Of a DNA stretch of 64,000 nucleotides, positions 24,713 to 32,139 are shown one piece after another. Origin of the DNA: Herbihabitans rhizosphaerae (GTDB lineage Bacteria > Actinomycetota > Actinomycetes > Mycobacteriales > Pseudonocardiaceae); contig NZ_SGWQ01000010.1 of the NCBI RefSeq assembly GCF_004216555.1, forward strand, positions 183,261-247,260, written 5' to 3'. A model generated the notes under the pieces. The model saw nothing but the letters and a program-made list of their open reading frames with translations, was not told where the DNA came from and did not search any database. How positions within the stretch are numbered: position 1 is the stretch's first letter; each line of letters begins with the position of its first letter. A program made the position numbers and the translations under genes.

Positions 24713-25825
24713 ATGCTCAGCTACAAGAGTGTGTACAACGCCCCGGTCGACCAGCTCAAGGCGGCCGTGGACAAGTGGAACGAGATGGTCGGCAAGCTCA
24801 AGGGGCTCGGCCCTGACCTGCGCTCCGACGTGAAGGCGCCGCTGTCCGGGTGGGCCGGCAAGGACGCGACGGCCGCGCGCACGTTCATGGACAAGGCCGG
24901 CAAGGAGTTCGACGACGTGGTCAAGGAGGCGACCGGCGTCCGGGATTTGCTGAACGAAACCCAGACGCGGCTTCGTGAGGCGCGTGACGAGATCCGCAGG
25001 CTCGGCGATCAGGAGATCCCGTCCAAGGGGCTCAAGATCGACGATGAAGGCAAGGTGGTGTCACTCCACCCAAGTCGGTTCGCGCCCGGCGCGAGTATCA
25101 ACGAGGAGCTCAAGAAGTCCAAACAGCTTGCAGCCGCCTACCAACTGCGGGTCGACCGGTTGCGCGTGAAGGCGACCGAGGTGGACAAGACCGCGGCGTG
25201 GGAGTTGCACGTCAGTCTGAACGGCAAGAACGGCGACTTCACCGGCCTGAAGCACAACGGCCTTGGTGCGGCGTGGAAGGCGGGTAGCGAGAACAACTTC
25301 GCCGCGTTGCAGAACTTCATGTTCAACGAGATGAAGGGCAATCTCAACACCAAGGAGTTCGCGGAGCTGCGGAAGCTGTTCGCCAGCGACAATCCTTTTG
25401 ATCGGGCCAAGGGTTACAAGATGTGGTACGACCTGGTGCACAACAACAGCGTGTGGGATCACAAGGAAGAACTGCAGAAGATGCTCGGCATCGACACCAA
25501 GTCGGAGCTGTATCAGAAGATTCCCGGGCAGAACAAGCAGGCCTTCTATGACATCTGGTCGAATCTGCACTACGGCTACGTCGGCGCCGGTGCCGGAATC
25601 CCGCCGGACCGACTGGAGCAGGGCGCGACGCTGGACAAGCAGATTCCGGGCGCGGAAAAGTTCGTCGGCAAGAGCGATGTCGGTGACGAGATCACCGTGC
25701 GCAAGGGGATCGAGTTGTACCAGAAGTACGGCCCGAACATGACTCAGCAGCAGTTCCAGTCCGAGGTGAACAAGATGCTGCAGGACATGGAGCGACGCGG
25801 CGCCCCGCAGATCAAGCCGGGGTGA
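24713..25825 (+). CDS. Putative T7SS-exported polymorphic toxin, type 44-like C-terminal domain
   Basis: Protein of 370 residues. The N-terminal ~110 residues are a WXG100/LXG-like helical hairpin (PLSGWAGKDATAARTFMDKA) and lack a Sec signal, as expected for ESX export. A linker follows, then a C-terminal domain with WDHKEELQKMLGI near residue 248 and YDIWSNLHYGYVGAGAGIPP near 283. This WDHK plus N-x-HYGYVG-x-AG pattern is what I recall of the polymorphic toxin type 44 family, predicted to be an RNase. CAGGAGA precedes a double ATG; the second (24713) is better spaced. The stop lies within a sequence that is repeated 779 bases downstream. Confidence 0.75.
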   Translation: MLSYKSVYNAPVDQLKAAVDKWNEMVGKLKGLGPDLRSDVKAPLSGWAGKDATAARTFMDKAGKEFDDVVKEATGVRDLLNETQTRLREARDEIRRLGDQEIPSKGLKIDDEGKVVSLHPSRFAPGASINEELKKSKQLAAAYQLRVDRLRVKATEVDKTAAWELHVSLNGKNGDFTGLKHNGLGAAWKAGSENNFAALQNFMFNEMKGNLNTKEFAELRKLFASDNPFDRAKGYKMWYDLVHNNSVWDHKEELQKMLGIDTKSELYQKIPGQNKQAFYDIWSNLHYGYVGAGAGIPPDRLEQGATLDKQIPGAEKFVGKSDVGDEITVRKGIELYQKYGPNMTQQQFQSEVNKMLQDMERRGAPQIKPG

Positions 25826-25897
25826 CATGATCGCGCACGATGAACGACGTGCTTGAACCGCTCGCCGCGCTGCGCATCGAGCGGGGCCGAGCCGCCG
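25820..25897 (+). pseudogene. Truncated duplicate of the 5' end of the PTH2-like gene
   Basis: Bases 25820-25870 match 26599-26649 with one mismatch (51 bp, including the start codon and first 10 codons of the downstream gene). Bases 25870-25897 then match 26739-26765 with one extra G, so about 90 bp are deleted between the blocks. Similarity stops after gagccgccg. The first block overlaps the toxin stop codon. The remaining gap to 26138 is clearly less GC-rich and holds no other gene I can support. Confidence 0.85.
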
Positions 25898-26138
25898 TAT
25901 TAGGCCAAATTAGTGTGATCGACGCCTCTGCCTGATGGGCGGCAGTGCATTGACCCACTGTTGATCGACCCCCTACGGTCGCAAACCGTTGTCAAATTCC
26001 TGGGGTCGGGGACGGTCCTTCGCTTGGGTTGTATTTCATCGCGCGCGATTTGGAATATCTCTGCATCCCTGGGGCGCTAAGCTGCGCGACATTGGCGGCA
26101 TCTATCAAGGAGCAAAGATCAGTCCCAGAGGAGGTGTG

Positions 26139-26525
26139 ATGGAGATCGTCTTCGCGGTGGTCATGATAATCGTTGGAGTTGTCGGCACAGTACTCGGCCT
26201 GCGAATATTCTGGGAGATCGCACGACGTCGGCGCACTGGGGAGCGTGTCCTGGATGTTCCGGGGACGGCGATAATGCTTTATGCATTCCAGTATGTCGCT
26301 TCGATGACGATCTCGTCCATGTTTTCGGGAGTAGAGTCGCCACTCGCTCTCGACCTTTTGATCGGTACAGCATTGTTGCTGGGATTTGATTGCGCTGCCA
26401 TTTTCGCGCTACTGGAGAGAAGGGGTAGTCAGCGAGTAAGCAAGTTTCTGCGCATCAAATGGCTGCTTCCGATAGTGCCGATCGGATCCGGAATGATTGC
26501 TGGGCTCTGGGGTCCTTTTGGCTGA
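26139..26525 (+). CDS. Low-GC four-helix membrane protein, candidate immunity protein
   Basis: Unrecognised 128-residue protein with four membrane segments (about 1-24, 42-66, 70-95 and 103-125), each ending in charged loops (ARRRRTGER, LERRGSQR). ATG 26139 follows AGAGGAGG. Base composition, with many A/T-ending codons (ata, att, tta-like), is unlike its neighbours. It sits directly after a toxin gene and between a truncated and an intact copy of the next gene's start. Inference: an immunity protein acquired with the toxin tip. A membrane protein is unexpected as the antidote of a cytosolic RNase, so it could instead block uptake or act with another toxin. Confidence 0.6.
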   Translation: MEIVFAVVMIIVGVVGTVLGLRIFWEIARRRRTGERVLDVPGTAIMLYAFQYVASMTISSMFSGVESPLALDLLIGTALLLGFDCAAIFALLERRGSQRVSKFLRIKWLLPIVPIGSGMIAGLWGPFG

Positions 26526-26618
26526 CGGCGAGAATGCTCCGCCGTGTGATGGGGGTGTCGCCGAACGACGCGGCACCCCCATCACGGCGGCAGTGACCGG
26601 GTGACATGATCGCGCACG

Positions 26619-27392
26619 ATGAACGACGTGCTCGAACCGCTCGCCGCGCGGTACCTGACCTGGCTGGCCTTGCCGGCGTCGTCCACCGTGGACACGTCGG
26701 ACGAGGACGCGGAACTGGTGCGCGCGATGCCGGTGGTGCTGCGCATCGAGCGGGCCGAGCCGCCGCCCCGCACGGCGTTGCTGGAGGCGGCGGCCACGGC
26801 CGCGGTGGCGGTGTGTCTCGATGAGCGGGCGGCGCCGGACGGGGAGTGGCACGACGCGGTGCGCGCCTGGATCGACGGCCGGATCAGGAAGGTGGCCCGC
26901 CGGGCACGCGGTGCGCATTGGCAAGCGGCGCAAGGGTTTCCCGGGCTGACCGTCCAGAGCGGAGCGGCTGAGGCTCGCGCGCTGGTGCCCGGGTTGGTCG
27001 CCGAGACACCGCGCGAGATCGCCCGGCTGCAGATCTCCGGCAGCGACCTGCCGCACGACGAGCCGGGGCCGCCGCCGGGCGCCGTGCCGGTGCTCTGGCT
27101 GAACCCGCACGTGGAGATGACCGTCGGCAAGGCGGCCGCGCAGGTCGGCCACGCCACGATGCTGCTCGCCGCGCTGCTGCACGGCGTGGACGACACGGCT
27201 GCGCTGGACGCGTGGGCGAGTGTGGACTACCGGTGCGCCGTCCGGGTGCCGACTCGTCCACAGTGGACCGATCTGCACCCGGCCGACGATCCGGAGGCGG
27301 CCTGGGCCGATCGGCGTGTCGTGGCCGTCCGGGACGCCGGGTTCACCGAGGTCGACCCGGGCACGATCACCGTCCTCGCCCAACTGCCCTGA
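26619..27392 (+). CDS. Peptidyl-tRNA hydrolase PTH2-like protein
   Basis: Protein of 257 residues whose C-terminal ~110 residues match the PTH2 fold: LNPHVEMTVGKAAAQVGHAT with the lysine and histidine of the KxxxQxxHA motif, followed by CAVRVPTRP and TEVDPGTITVLA. The first ~130 residues are an alanine-rich helical region without a recognisable domain. Actinobacterial proteins of this shape are annotated as peptidyl-tRNA hydrolase; activity on peptidyl-tRNA is unproven. ATG 26619 has no clear ribosome site. Two GTCCACNGTGGAC palindromes lie inside. Confidence 0.75.
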   Translation: MNDVLEPLAARYLTWLALPASSTVDTSDEDAELVRAMPVVLRIERAEPPPRTALLEAAATAAVAVCLDERAAPDGEWHDAVRAWIDGRIRKVARRARGAHWQAAQGFPGLTVQSGAAEARALVPGLVAETPREIARLQISGSDLPHDEPGPPPGAVPVLWLNPHVEMTVGKAAAQVGHATMLLAALLHGVDDTAALDAWASVDYRCAVRVPTRPQWTDLHPADDPEAAWADRRVVAVRDAGFTEVDPGTITVLAQLP

Positions 27393-27484
27393 TTCGCGAG
27401 TCCCGCGCTGTGCACCGGTGAGTCCCGCGCCCTGCACGGTGCAGGGCGCGGGACTCGGGGTGTCTGAGCGCGGGACTCGCGGTT
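27393..27484. repeat. GAGTCCCGCGC short-unit array, copy 2, forming a long hairpin
   Basis: Two forward units followed by two inverted units. The central forward/inverted pair, GAGTCCCGCGCCCTGCAC and its reverse complement with one base between, forms a perfect 18-bp stem. Lies between the convergent PTH2-like and dodecin genes, so it probably also serves as terminator. Confidence 0.85.
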
Positions 27485-27487
27485 TGC

Positions 27488-27694
27488 TCAGGTGCCTTCG
27501 TACTTGAAGGAGACGCGGAGCTTGGTGCGGTAGGTGAGCTCGCCGCCCTCGTCGACCGCGATGTCCTGTTGCACCACCTCGGCGATGCGCAGGTCGCGCA
27601 GGCTCTCCGCCGCGGTTTTCAGTGCCGAGGACGCCGCGTCCTCCCACGATTCGCCGCTCGTCCCGATGATGTCGACCACCTTGTACACACTCAC
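27488..27694 (-). CDS. Dodecin (flavin/CoA storage)
   Basis: Dodecameric flavin-binding protein subunit, 68 residues, normal length. Begins V/M-SVYKVVDIIGTSGESWEDAA and has the characteristic GTS-xxS segment; the flavin-stacking tryptophan is in ESWEDA. The ending RVSFKYEGT is typical. GTG 27694 follows AAGGAGG; the frame's upstream extension to 27754 is unlike the family. Confidence 0.93.
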   Translation of the reverse strand: MSVYKVVDIIGTSGESWEDAASSALKTAAESLRDLRIAEVVQQDIAVDEGGELTYRTKLRVSFKYEGT

Positions 27695-27779
27695 GAGTGC
27701 CTCCTTGCGCCCGATCTGGTGTGGGGCTTCTCCACCGTGGTGCGCCCGCGTCACTCTCGCAACTGCGGAAGGACCCTGA

Positions 27780-28073
27780 TCAGGTGTTGCGGCGGGTCGG
27801 GTGGTTGCGGTCGATCGGGATGCCCTCAGCTTTGCGCCACTCGGCCTCGCACTCCCAGCAGGTCGGATGCGAGCCGCCGGGGACCTCGGTCAGCGCGGGA
27901 AAGTCCTCGACGGCGAGGGTGATCGTCCGTCCACACAGGACGTCCACGTCTTCGCCGGGGCGCGGCGGGAGCGGATAGTCAGCCTTGCGGATCGCGTGGT
28001 TGCGGTTGTCGGCGCGCTGCCAGACGAACAGGCGCTGGCGCCACGGCACGTCCGGGATGGGGTTGACCGGCAT
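27780..28073 (-). CDS. Small zinc-finger-like protein of the XRE/DUF397 neighbourhood
   Basis: Unrecognised 97-residue protein. A basic N-terminal part (WRQRLFVWQRADNRNHAIRK) precedes VDVLCGRTITL and SHPTCWECEAEWRKAEG, whose three cysteines plus a histidine could bind zinc (C-x~29-H-x2-C-x2-C). ATG 28073 follows AAGGAG. Such proteins are commonly encoded next to XRE-DUF5753/DUF397 pairs in actinobacteria. Function unknown. Confidence 0.75.
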   Translation of the reverse strand: MPVNPIPDVPWRQRLFVWQRADNRNHAIRKADYPLPPRPGEDVDVLCGRTITLAVEDFPALTEVPGGSHPTCWECEAEWRKAEGIPIDRNHPTRRNT

Positions 28074-28095
28074 CGTGATCTCCTTCGTGCGATCC

Positions 28096-28144
28096 GCGGC
28101 GGGGGCCGGAGGAGTCGGGGAGGCGGGACTCCAGCCCCCGCCGC
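28096..28144. other. Nested GC-rich inverted repeat in a divergent gap
   Basis: Outer arms GCGGCGGGGGC (28096-28106) and GCCCCCGCCGC (28134-28144) enclose an inner pair GGAGTC / GACTCC. The 310-base gap between two divergent genes would not need a terminator, so a leader structure or protein site is possible. The rest of the gap up to the XRE start at 28384 is less GC-rich and shows no gene. Confidence 0.55.
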
Positions 28145-28383
28145 GGCCCGGGGGCGGGTGGCTGCGGAGCACTGCTCGACTGCGCCACCCGCCTGAACCG
28201 CCCGGCCGTGTTCGCGGTTGGCCGAGCGGAAGCCTTGGCGGGTAAGGGCTTCACTGTTCCTTGCGGATGAGACAACGGTCGCTCAACCACAGTGGATCGT
28301 CAAGTCGAACATCACGAAATCTTTCGTCATTCACCCGATCGTGCGAGCGACAGGGTTTCAGCGACCCGCGTAGGGTTCTCCGC

Positions 28384-29244
28384 ATGACCGAATTTCGACC
28401 GGGTGTGCGCACCCGCCGCGTCGCACGTGAGCTGAGGAAATGGCGGGAGCGGATCGGGCTGCAGTCCAAGGAGGCAGCCGACCGGGCACGCTGGTCGGCG
28501 GCGAAGATGTCCAAGGTCGAGCACGCCTCGCAACCGATCGCCGGTACCGACGTGCTCGCGCTGGGCATCGTCTACGACATTCCGGAGAAGGAGCGCGATC
28601 GGCTCTACCGTGCGGCACTCACCGCAGGTGATCGCGGTTGGTGGCACGACTACGACACCGACGCGTTGGTGCCCGCCGTCCAGGACTTTGTGGAGTTGGA
28701 GTCCGAGGCGTCGATGCTGCGCACCTTCAAACCGGATCTTGTACCGGGGCTGCTGCAGACGGAGGCGTACCTGACCGCGCTGGTTCGTGCGATGGTGCCG
28801 AAGCCGTCGGAGGACGTGATCCGCCGCCGGATCGAGACCCGCAACGTACGCCAGGAACGCGTGTTGACCGAGCGTGCGATGAGGATCCATGCGGTGATCT
28901 GGGAGGCGGCGTTGCGGCAGAACGTCGGCGGCGAGACGGTGATGGAAGGCCAGTTGCGGCGGCTGCTCGATCTGCGCGAGCGGTCCAACATCACGATCCA
29001 GGTGCTTCCGCTCGGGTCAGGCGCCCACCCGGCGGCCGGTTCGTCGTTCCAGATGCTGTCGTTCGTGGAGGAGCATCTCGACGACGTCGTCTACATCGAG
29101 GACTTCACGCAGGGCTTCTATCTCGAGGAGCCCGAACAGGTCCGTGGCTATAGGCTCAACTTCGACAGGTTGCGGAAGACCGCACTCGATCCCGCGGAGT
29201 CGGCTGAGCTGGTCGCGCAGCTCGCCAGGGACCTGCGGAGGTAG
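28384..29244 (+). CDS. XRE-family regulator with DUF5753
   Basis: DNA-binding protein of 286 residues. N-terminal HTH: VARELRKWRERIGLQSKEAA, then WSAAKMSKVEHASQPI. The C-terminal ~190 residues are DUF5753 (FKPDLVPGLLQTEAYLTALV and RSNITIQVLPLGSGAHPAAG). These regulators occur in dozens of copies in filamentous actinobacteria and pair with DUF397 proteins, as here 17 bases downstream. The pair resembles the Streptomyces BldB/WhiJ-type modules; target genes unknown. Confidence 0.93.
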   Translation: MTEFRPGVRTRRVARELRKWRERIGLQSKEAADRARWSAAKMSKVEHASQPIAGTDVLALGIVYDIPEKERDRLYRAALTAGDRGWWHDYDTDALVPAVQDFVELESEASMLRTFKPDLVPGLLQTEAYLTALVRAMVPKPSEDVIRRRIETRNVRQERVLTERAMRIHAVIWEAALRQNVGGETVMEGQLRRLLDLRERSNITIQVLPLGSGAHPAAGSSFQMLSFVEEHLDDVVYIEDFTQGFYLEEPEQVRGYRLNFDRLRKTALDPAESAELVAQLARDLRR

Positions 29245-29260
29245 TCGAAGGAAGTGGATC

Positions 29261-29458
29261 ATGTCCGCTGTGGATCTCTCGGGCGCACGGTGGCGCCGGA
29301 GCAGTTTCAGTGACAACGGCGCGGGCAACTGCGTGGAGATCGCGTTCGTGACGGGGTCGTCCGCGATCCGCGATTCGAAGCAGCCGGCCGGCGGCACGGT
29401 GAGCGTCCCGCCGACCGCGTGGCACGCGTTCCGCGAGTACACCAAGTTCGGTGGGTAA
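29261..29458 (+). CDS. DUF397-family protein
   Basis: 65-residue partner of the upstream XRE regulator. The DUF397 pattern is complete: ARWRRSSFSDNGAGNCVEIAF, then IRDSKQPAGGTVSVPPTAW and a final aromatic segment HAFREYTKF. ATG 29261 follows GAAGGAAG. Known cases (WhiJ-associated, AbaA-like) modulate the cognate XRE protein. Directly followed by the hairpin palindrome at 29462. Confidence 0.93.
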   Translation: MSAVDLSGARWRRSSFSDNGAGNCVEIAFVTGSSAIRDSKQPAGGTVSVPPTAWHAFREYTKFGG

Positions 29459-29461
29459 GGC

Positions 29462-29485
29462 CGTACTTTAGCGGGCTAAAGTACG
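29462..29485. repeat. 24-bp AT-rich hairpin palindrome, copy 2
   Basis: Arms CGTACTTTAGC and GCTAAAGTACG with GG between, perfect. Located between the stops of the DUF397 gene (29458) and the convergent secreted-protein gene (29491), where it could act as a bidirectional terminator. It lacks the longer tail seen at 5274, 40671 and 42742. Confidence 0.85.
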
Positions 29486-29490
29486 TTCCC

Positions 29491-29994
29491 TTACGCCCGA
29501 ACGGGGGCTAGCGCTGTGTGCGTGATCGGCGTACTGGCGCGCACCTTGCCGCCGTTCCACAGTCCGCCGAACCCGTAGTGCACGCCTTCGAGCCGCACGC
29601 TCACGCCGTTCGGCTGCGGCTCGGGGTCGTTGTGCGCGGCGGGTGTCCAGGTGAGCTGGGTGAACGCGTGTTGCCCGTCGTCGTCGATCGGCACATCGGT
29701 GACCGGCGTCGAGGTGTCACGCTCCAGCGGGTGGTTGATCGGCTCGGACCCGCTGAGCAGCACGATCGCCTCGGCGTACCCGCGCAGCGTGCACCCCGTG
29801 GCACCCGGCTTCACCCCGACGTACAGCGGCGCGGTGAGCTTGCCGTCCGGCTTTTCCGTGGCGGGCAACAGGTTCAGCACCAACTCGGGGCCTTGGCAGT
29901 TCGCGGCGCGCGCGGGTGCGGCGCTTGCCGAGGTGGCGAGCACTCCGGCGGCCAGCGCGGTGGTCAGGGCGAGCACGGTGGCGATTCGGCGCAT
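29491..29994 (-). CDS. Secreted DUF4232-type protein
   Basis: Exported 167-residue protein. Signal peptide MRRIATVLALTTALAAGVLA to SASA-APARA. The mature part has CQGPELVLNLLP, VGVKPGATGCTLRGYAEAIVLL and LTWTPAAHNDPE, a beta-rich plan with two cysteines that fits DUF4232 proteins of actinobacteria. Function unknown. The downstream neighbour on the same strand starts beyond 30000, so it may be single. Confidence 0.82.
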   Translation of the reverse strand: MRRIATVLALTTALAAGVLATSASAAPARAANCQGPELVLNLLPATEKPDGKLTAPLYVGVKPGATGCTLRGYAEAIVLLSGSEPINHPLERDTSTPVTDVPIDDDGQHAFTQLTWTPAAHNDPEPQPNGVSVRLEGVHYGFGGLWNGGKVRASTPITHTALAPVRA

Positions 29995-30008
29995 CGATTC
30001 CTCCGGTG

Positions 30009-30605
30009 TCAGACAGCGCGGGCGCGCACGAAGTTCTCCTCTTCGGTCCGTTCCGTCCCGACCTTTGCCTGGACCTGGACCAGCCGCAGCACCTCGAAGC
30101 CGGCGGCGGTCACGGTCTCGCCGAGCACCTCGGCCGGGTAGGCGCTCACCTTGACCTCCTGGCCGAGGAATTCGATCGGGAACAAGTCGAAGTCGGCCGG
30201 CACCATGCTGAGCAGCAACAGCTTCGGGCCGCGCAGCATCGAGGCGATCGTGGACAGCACCTGCGGGATCTCGTCACGGCCGAGCATCAGCAGCGAGAAG
30301 AACGCGACCGCGGCGTCGAACTCGCCGAGCCCGTCCAGCTCGCGGAAGTCCTTCTGGAGGTACTGCCCGCCGGGCGCCTGCTGTTCGGCGAGGTCGAGCA
30401 TGACCCGCGACTCGTCCACGCCGACCACCTCCGCGCCGCCGTCGAGGAGCTGCTTCGCGGTGGGCAGCCCGGAGCCGCATCCGACGTCGAGCACGCGCGC
30501 GCCGGGCGGCAACTGCTCGATCAGCCAGGCGACCTCGTCCACCTGCGCGGGTCGGTCACCGTAGGACTCGTCGTAGGCCTTGCCGATCTGATCGAAAATC
30601 GCCAT
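30009..30605 (-). CDS. SAM-dependent methyltransferase
   Basis: Class I methyltransferase of 198 residues. Motif I reads ARVLDVGCGSGLPTAKQLLD, motif II EVVGVDESRVMLDLAEQQAP, motif III/IV LDGLGEFDAAVAFFSLLML and LRGPKLLLLSMVPADFD. ATG 30605 gives the standard MAIFDQIGKAYDESYGDR start. Substrate unknown. Lies 17 bases after a membrane-protein gene on the same strand, so possibly in one transcript with 30623-31400. Confidence 0.88.
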   Translation of the reverse strand: MAIFDQIGKAYDESYGDRPAQVDEVAWLIEQLPPGARVLDVGCGSGLPTAKQLLDGGAEVVGVDESRVMLDLAEQQAPGGQYLQKDFRELDGLGEFDAAVAFFSLLMLGRDEIPQVLSTIASMLRGPKLLLLSMVPADFDLFPIEFLGQEVKVSAYPAEVLGETVTAAGFEVLRLVQVQAKVGTERTEEENFVRARAV

Positions 30606-30622
30606 GCCGCCAGCATGCCCGA

Positions 30623-31027
30623 TCAGCGCCGGTTCAGGTGGCGAATCCAGAGCAATCCGAGCACCGGTAGCACCAGCGGCACAAAACCGTAGCCCTTGCC
30701 GTACTCCGACCACACGGTCGCGTCCGGAAACGCTTGCGGCGCAAGGAGACTGGCGGTTCCGACGACCAGCACGCCGATCAGCTCGATCAGGCAGGACCCG
30801 GCCGCGATCAGGCGTGAACGGTCATCGCCCCTGGTCAGGAATACCGTCGCGACGATGTACATGATCGCGGCGAACGCGGACAGCAGGTAGGCAAGCGGCG
30901 CGTGCTCGAACTTGGTCACCAGTTGCACGCCGGAGCGCGCGGTGGCGGCCAGCGCGAAGATCGCGTAGACGGCGATCAGCAGTCGGCCGGGCCCGGACCG
31001 GGTGGCCTCGGCGGAGGTGTCAGGCAT
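30623..31027 (-). CDS. Integral membrane protein, four helices
   Basis: 134 residues with helices at about 15-35, 47-66, 76-96 and 110-128 (LLIAVYAIFALAATARSGVQ; LVLPVLGLLWIRHLNRR). Unrecognised, but pairs of small membrane proteins like this one and its upstream partner are commonly conserved side by side in actinobacteria. It overlaps the upstream gene by eight bases, implying coupled translation. Confidence 0.8.
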   Translation of the reverse strand: MPDTSAEATRSGPGRLLIAVYAIFALAATARSGVQLVTKFEHAPLAYLLSAFAAIMYIVATVFLTRGDDRSRLIAAGSCLIELIGVLVVGTASLLAPQAFPDATVWSEYGKGYGFVPLVLPVLGLLWIRHLNRR

Positions 31028-31400
31028 GGCCCGCCCAGAGCTGGTGCATCCGCACGATCAGCGCCGGAATCGACAGGCAGCCGATCATGAGCACGGCCGG
31101 GCCGTACCGGCTGCGTTCGGCCAGCGCCATGAATCCGGCGAACGGCACGATCAGCAGCGGCGCGATCAGATAGCCGACGAACGTGGCGCCGTGCAGCTCG
31201 CGGTCGGTGGCGATCAGGTTGACGATGCCGACGACGGCCTGCACGAGCAGCCCGACCATGAACACCGCGATCAGGTACATCAGCCAGAGCCCGAGCTTGT
31301 GGTCCGGGCGCACCGAGCGGTTGAGGAAGATCAGCACGAGCGCCCACACGGAGGCGAGCAGCGAGACGGTTATCAGCACCGCACTGATCGCGTTGACCAC
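31020..31400 (-). CDS. Integral membrane protein, four helices
   Basis: 126 residues, helices at about 3-25, 37-62, 73-93 and 100-118 (AVLITVSLLASVWALVLIF; YLIAPLLIVPFAGFMALAE). Unrecognised; stop overlaps the start of the 30623 gene by eight bases. The ~108 bases between it and the TetR gene on the left of its promoter show no recognisable gene. Confidence 0.8.
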   Translation of the reverse strand: MVNAISAVLITVSLLASVWALVLIFLNRSVRPDHKLGLWLMYLIAVFMVGLLVQAVVGIVNLIATDRELHGATFVGYLIAPLLIVPFAGFMALAERSRYGPAVLMIGCLSIPALIVRMHQLWAGHA

Positions 31401-31508
31401 GCCGTGAGCTTAGGTGCTGTCCTGTGAGTCTCGGTCGATGGGCTTCGTGATCGAGATGGTTCCTGGCAAGGCGACCTCGGAGATCGCGGCCGAGCACCCC
31501 CGGCTGGG

Positions 31509-32054
31509 TTAGTGGGTCAGTCCGTCAAGTACGAGTGACACCAGGTGTGCGCGTCGCTCGGCGATCGACTCGGCCTGCTCGGTGATCCAGCCGACCGCGT
31601 TGATCAGTGCGAACAGGTCGAGTCCGTCCACATCGTTGCGCACATCGCCGGCCTGTTGCGCGCGTTGCAGCAGCCGGGTGCCGGCGTTGCGCATCGCTGC
31701 GCATGATGCGTGCAACGCCGAGGTCGGATCTTGCAACGTTGCGATCATCGACGCGTTGATGCCCCGATAGGGCGCGCCTCCCGCAACGAATTCGCCGACC
31801 CAGACGCGCAGCGCCTCGGCCGGCTCGCGGGAATCGGCCAGCGCGTCCGCACGCTCGGCGAGCCGGTCGAACCGGCGGCCGAGCAGCGCCTCGAGCAACG
31901 CGTCGCGGGTGGGGAAGTGGCGGTACAGCGTGCCCATGCCGACCTCGGCGCGGCGGGCGATGTCCCTCAGGGACGCCTGGGTGCCGTGCTCCTCGACGAC
32001 CTCCTTGGCCACGTCGAGCAGCCGGTCGCGGTTGCGTTGCGCGTCGGCGCGCAT
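31509..32054 (-). CDS. TetR-family repressor
   Basis: 181 residues; HTH QASLRDIARRAEVGMGTLYR followed by HFPTRDALLEALL. The C-terminal part fits the SBI-like/TetR_C family. It diverges from a quinone oxidoreductase-like gene across 85 bases holding two copies of GGAACNNNGCTCC, so it probably represses that gene and itself. ATG 32054 follows AAGGAGG. Confidence 0.92.
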   Translation of the reverse strand: MRADAQRNRDRLLDVAKEVVEEHGTQASLRDIARRAEVGMGTLYRHFPTRDALLEALLGRRFDRLAERADALADSREPAEALRVWVGEFVAGGAPYRGINASMIATLQDPTSALHASCAAMRNAGTRLLQRAQQAGDVRNDVDGLDLFALINAVGWITEQAESIAERRAHLVSLVLDGLTH

Positions 32055-32072
32055 GGCACCTCCTTGACAAGT

Positions 32073-32112
32073 GGAACGTCGCTCCGGTTATCTGTTACCG
32101 GAACGGTGCTCC
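32073..32112. promoter_or_regulatory. Paired TetR operators
   Basis: GGAACGTCGCTCC (32073-32085) and GGAACGGTGCTCC (32100-32112), imperfect inverted repeats repeated in direct order 27 bp apart, between divergent TetR and oxidoreductase genes. Low-GC ttatctgtta between them could include a -10. Confidence 0.65.
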
Positions 32113-32139
32113 GAATTCTACGACGACGGGAGTGTGATC

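Noticed and set aside
31401..31508. Possible transposase remnant left of the TetR gene
   Set aside because: One 24-codon frame (GFVIEMVPGKATSEIAAEH) only; no terminal repeats or second fragment to support it.
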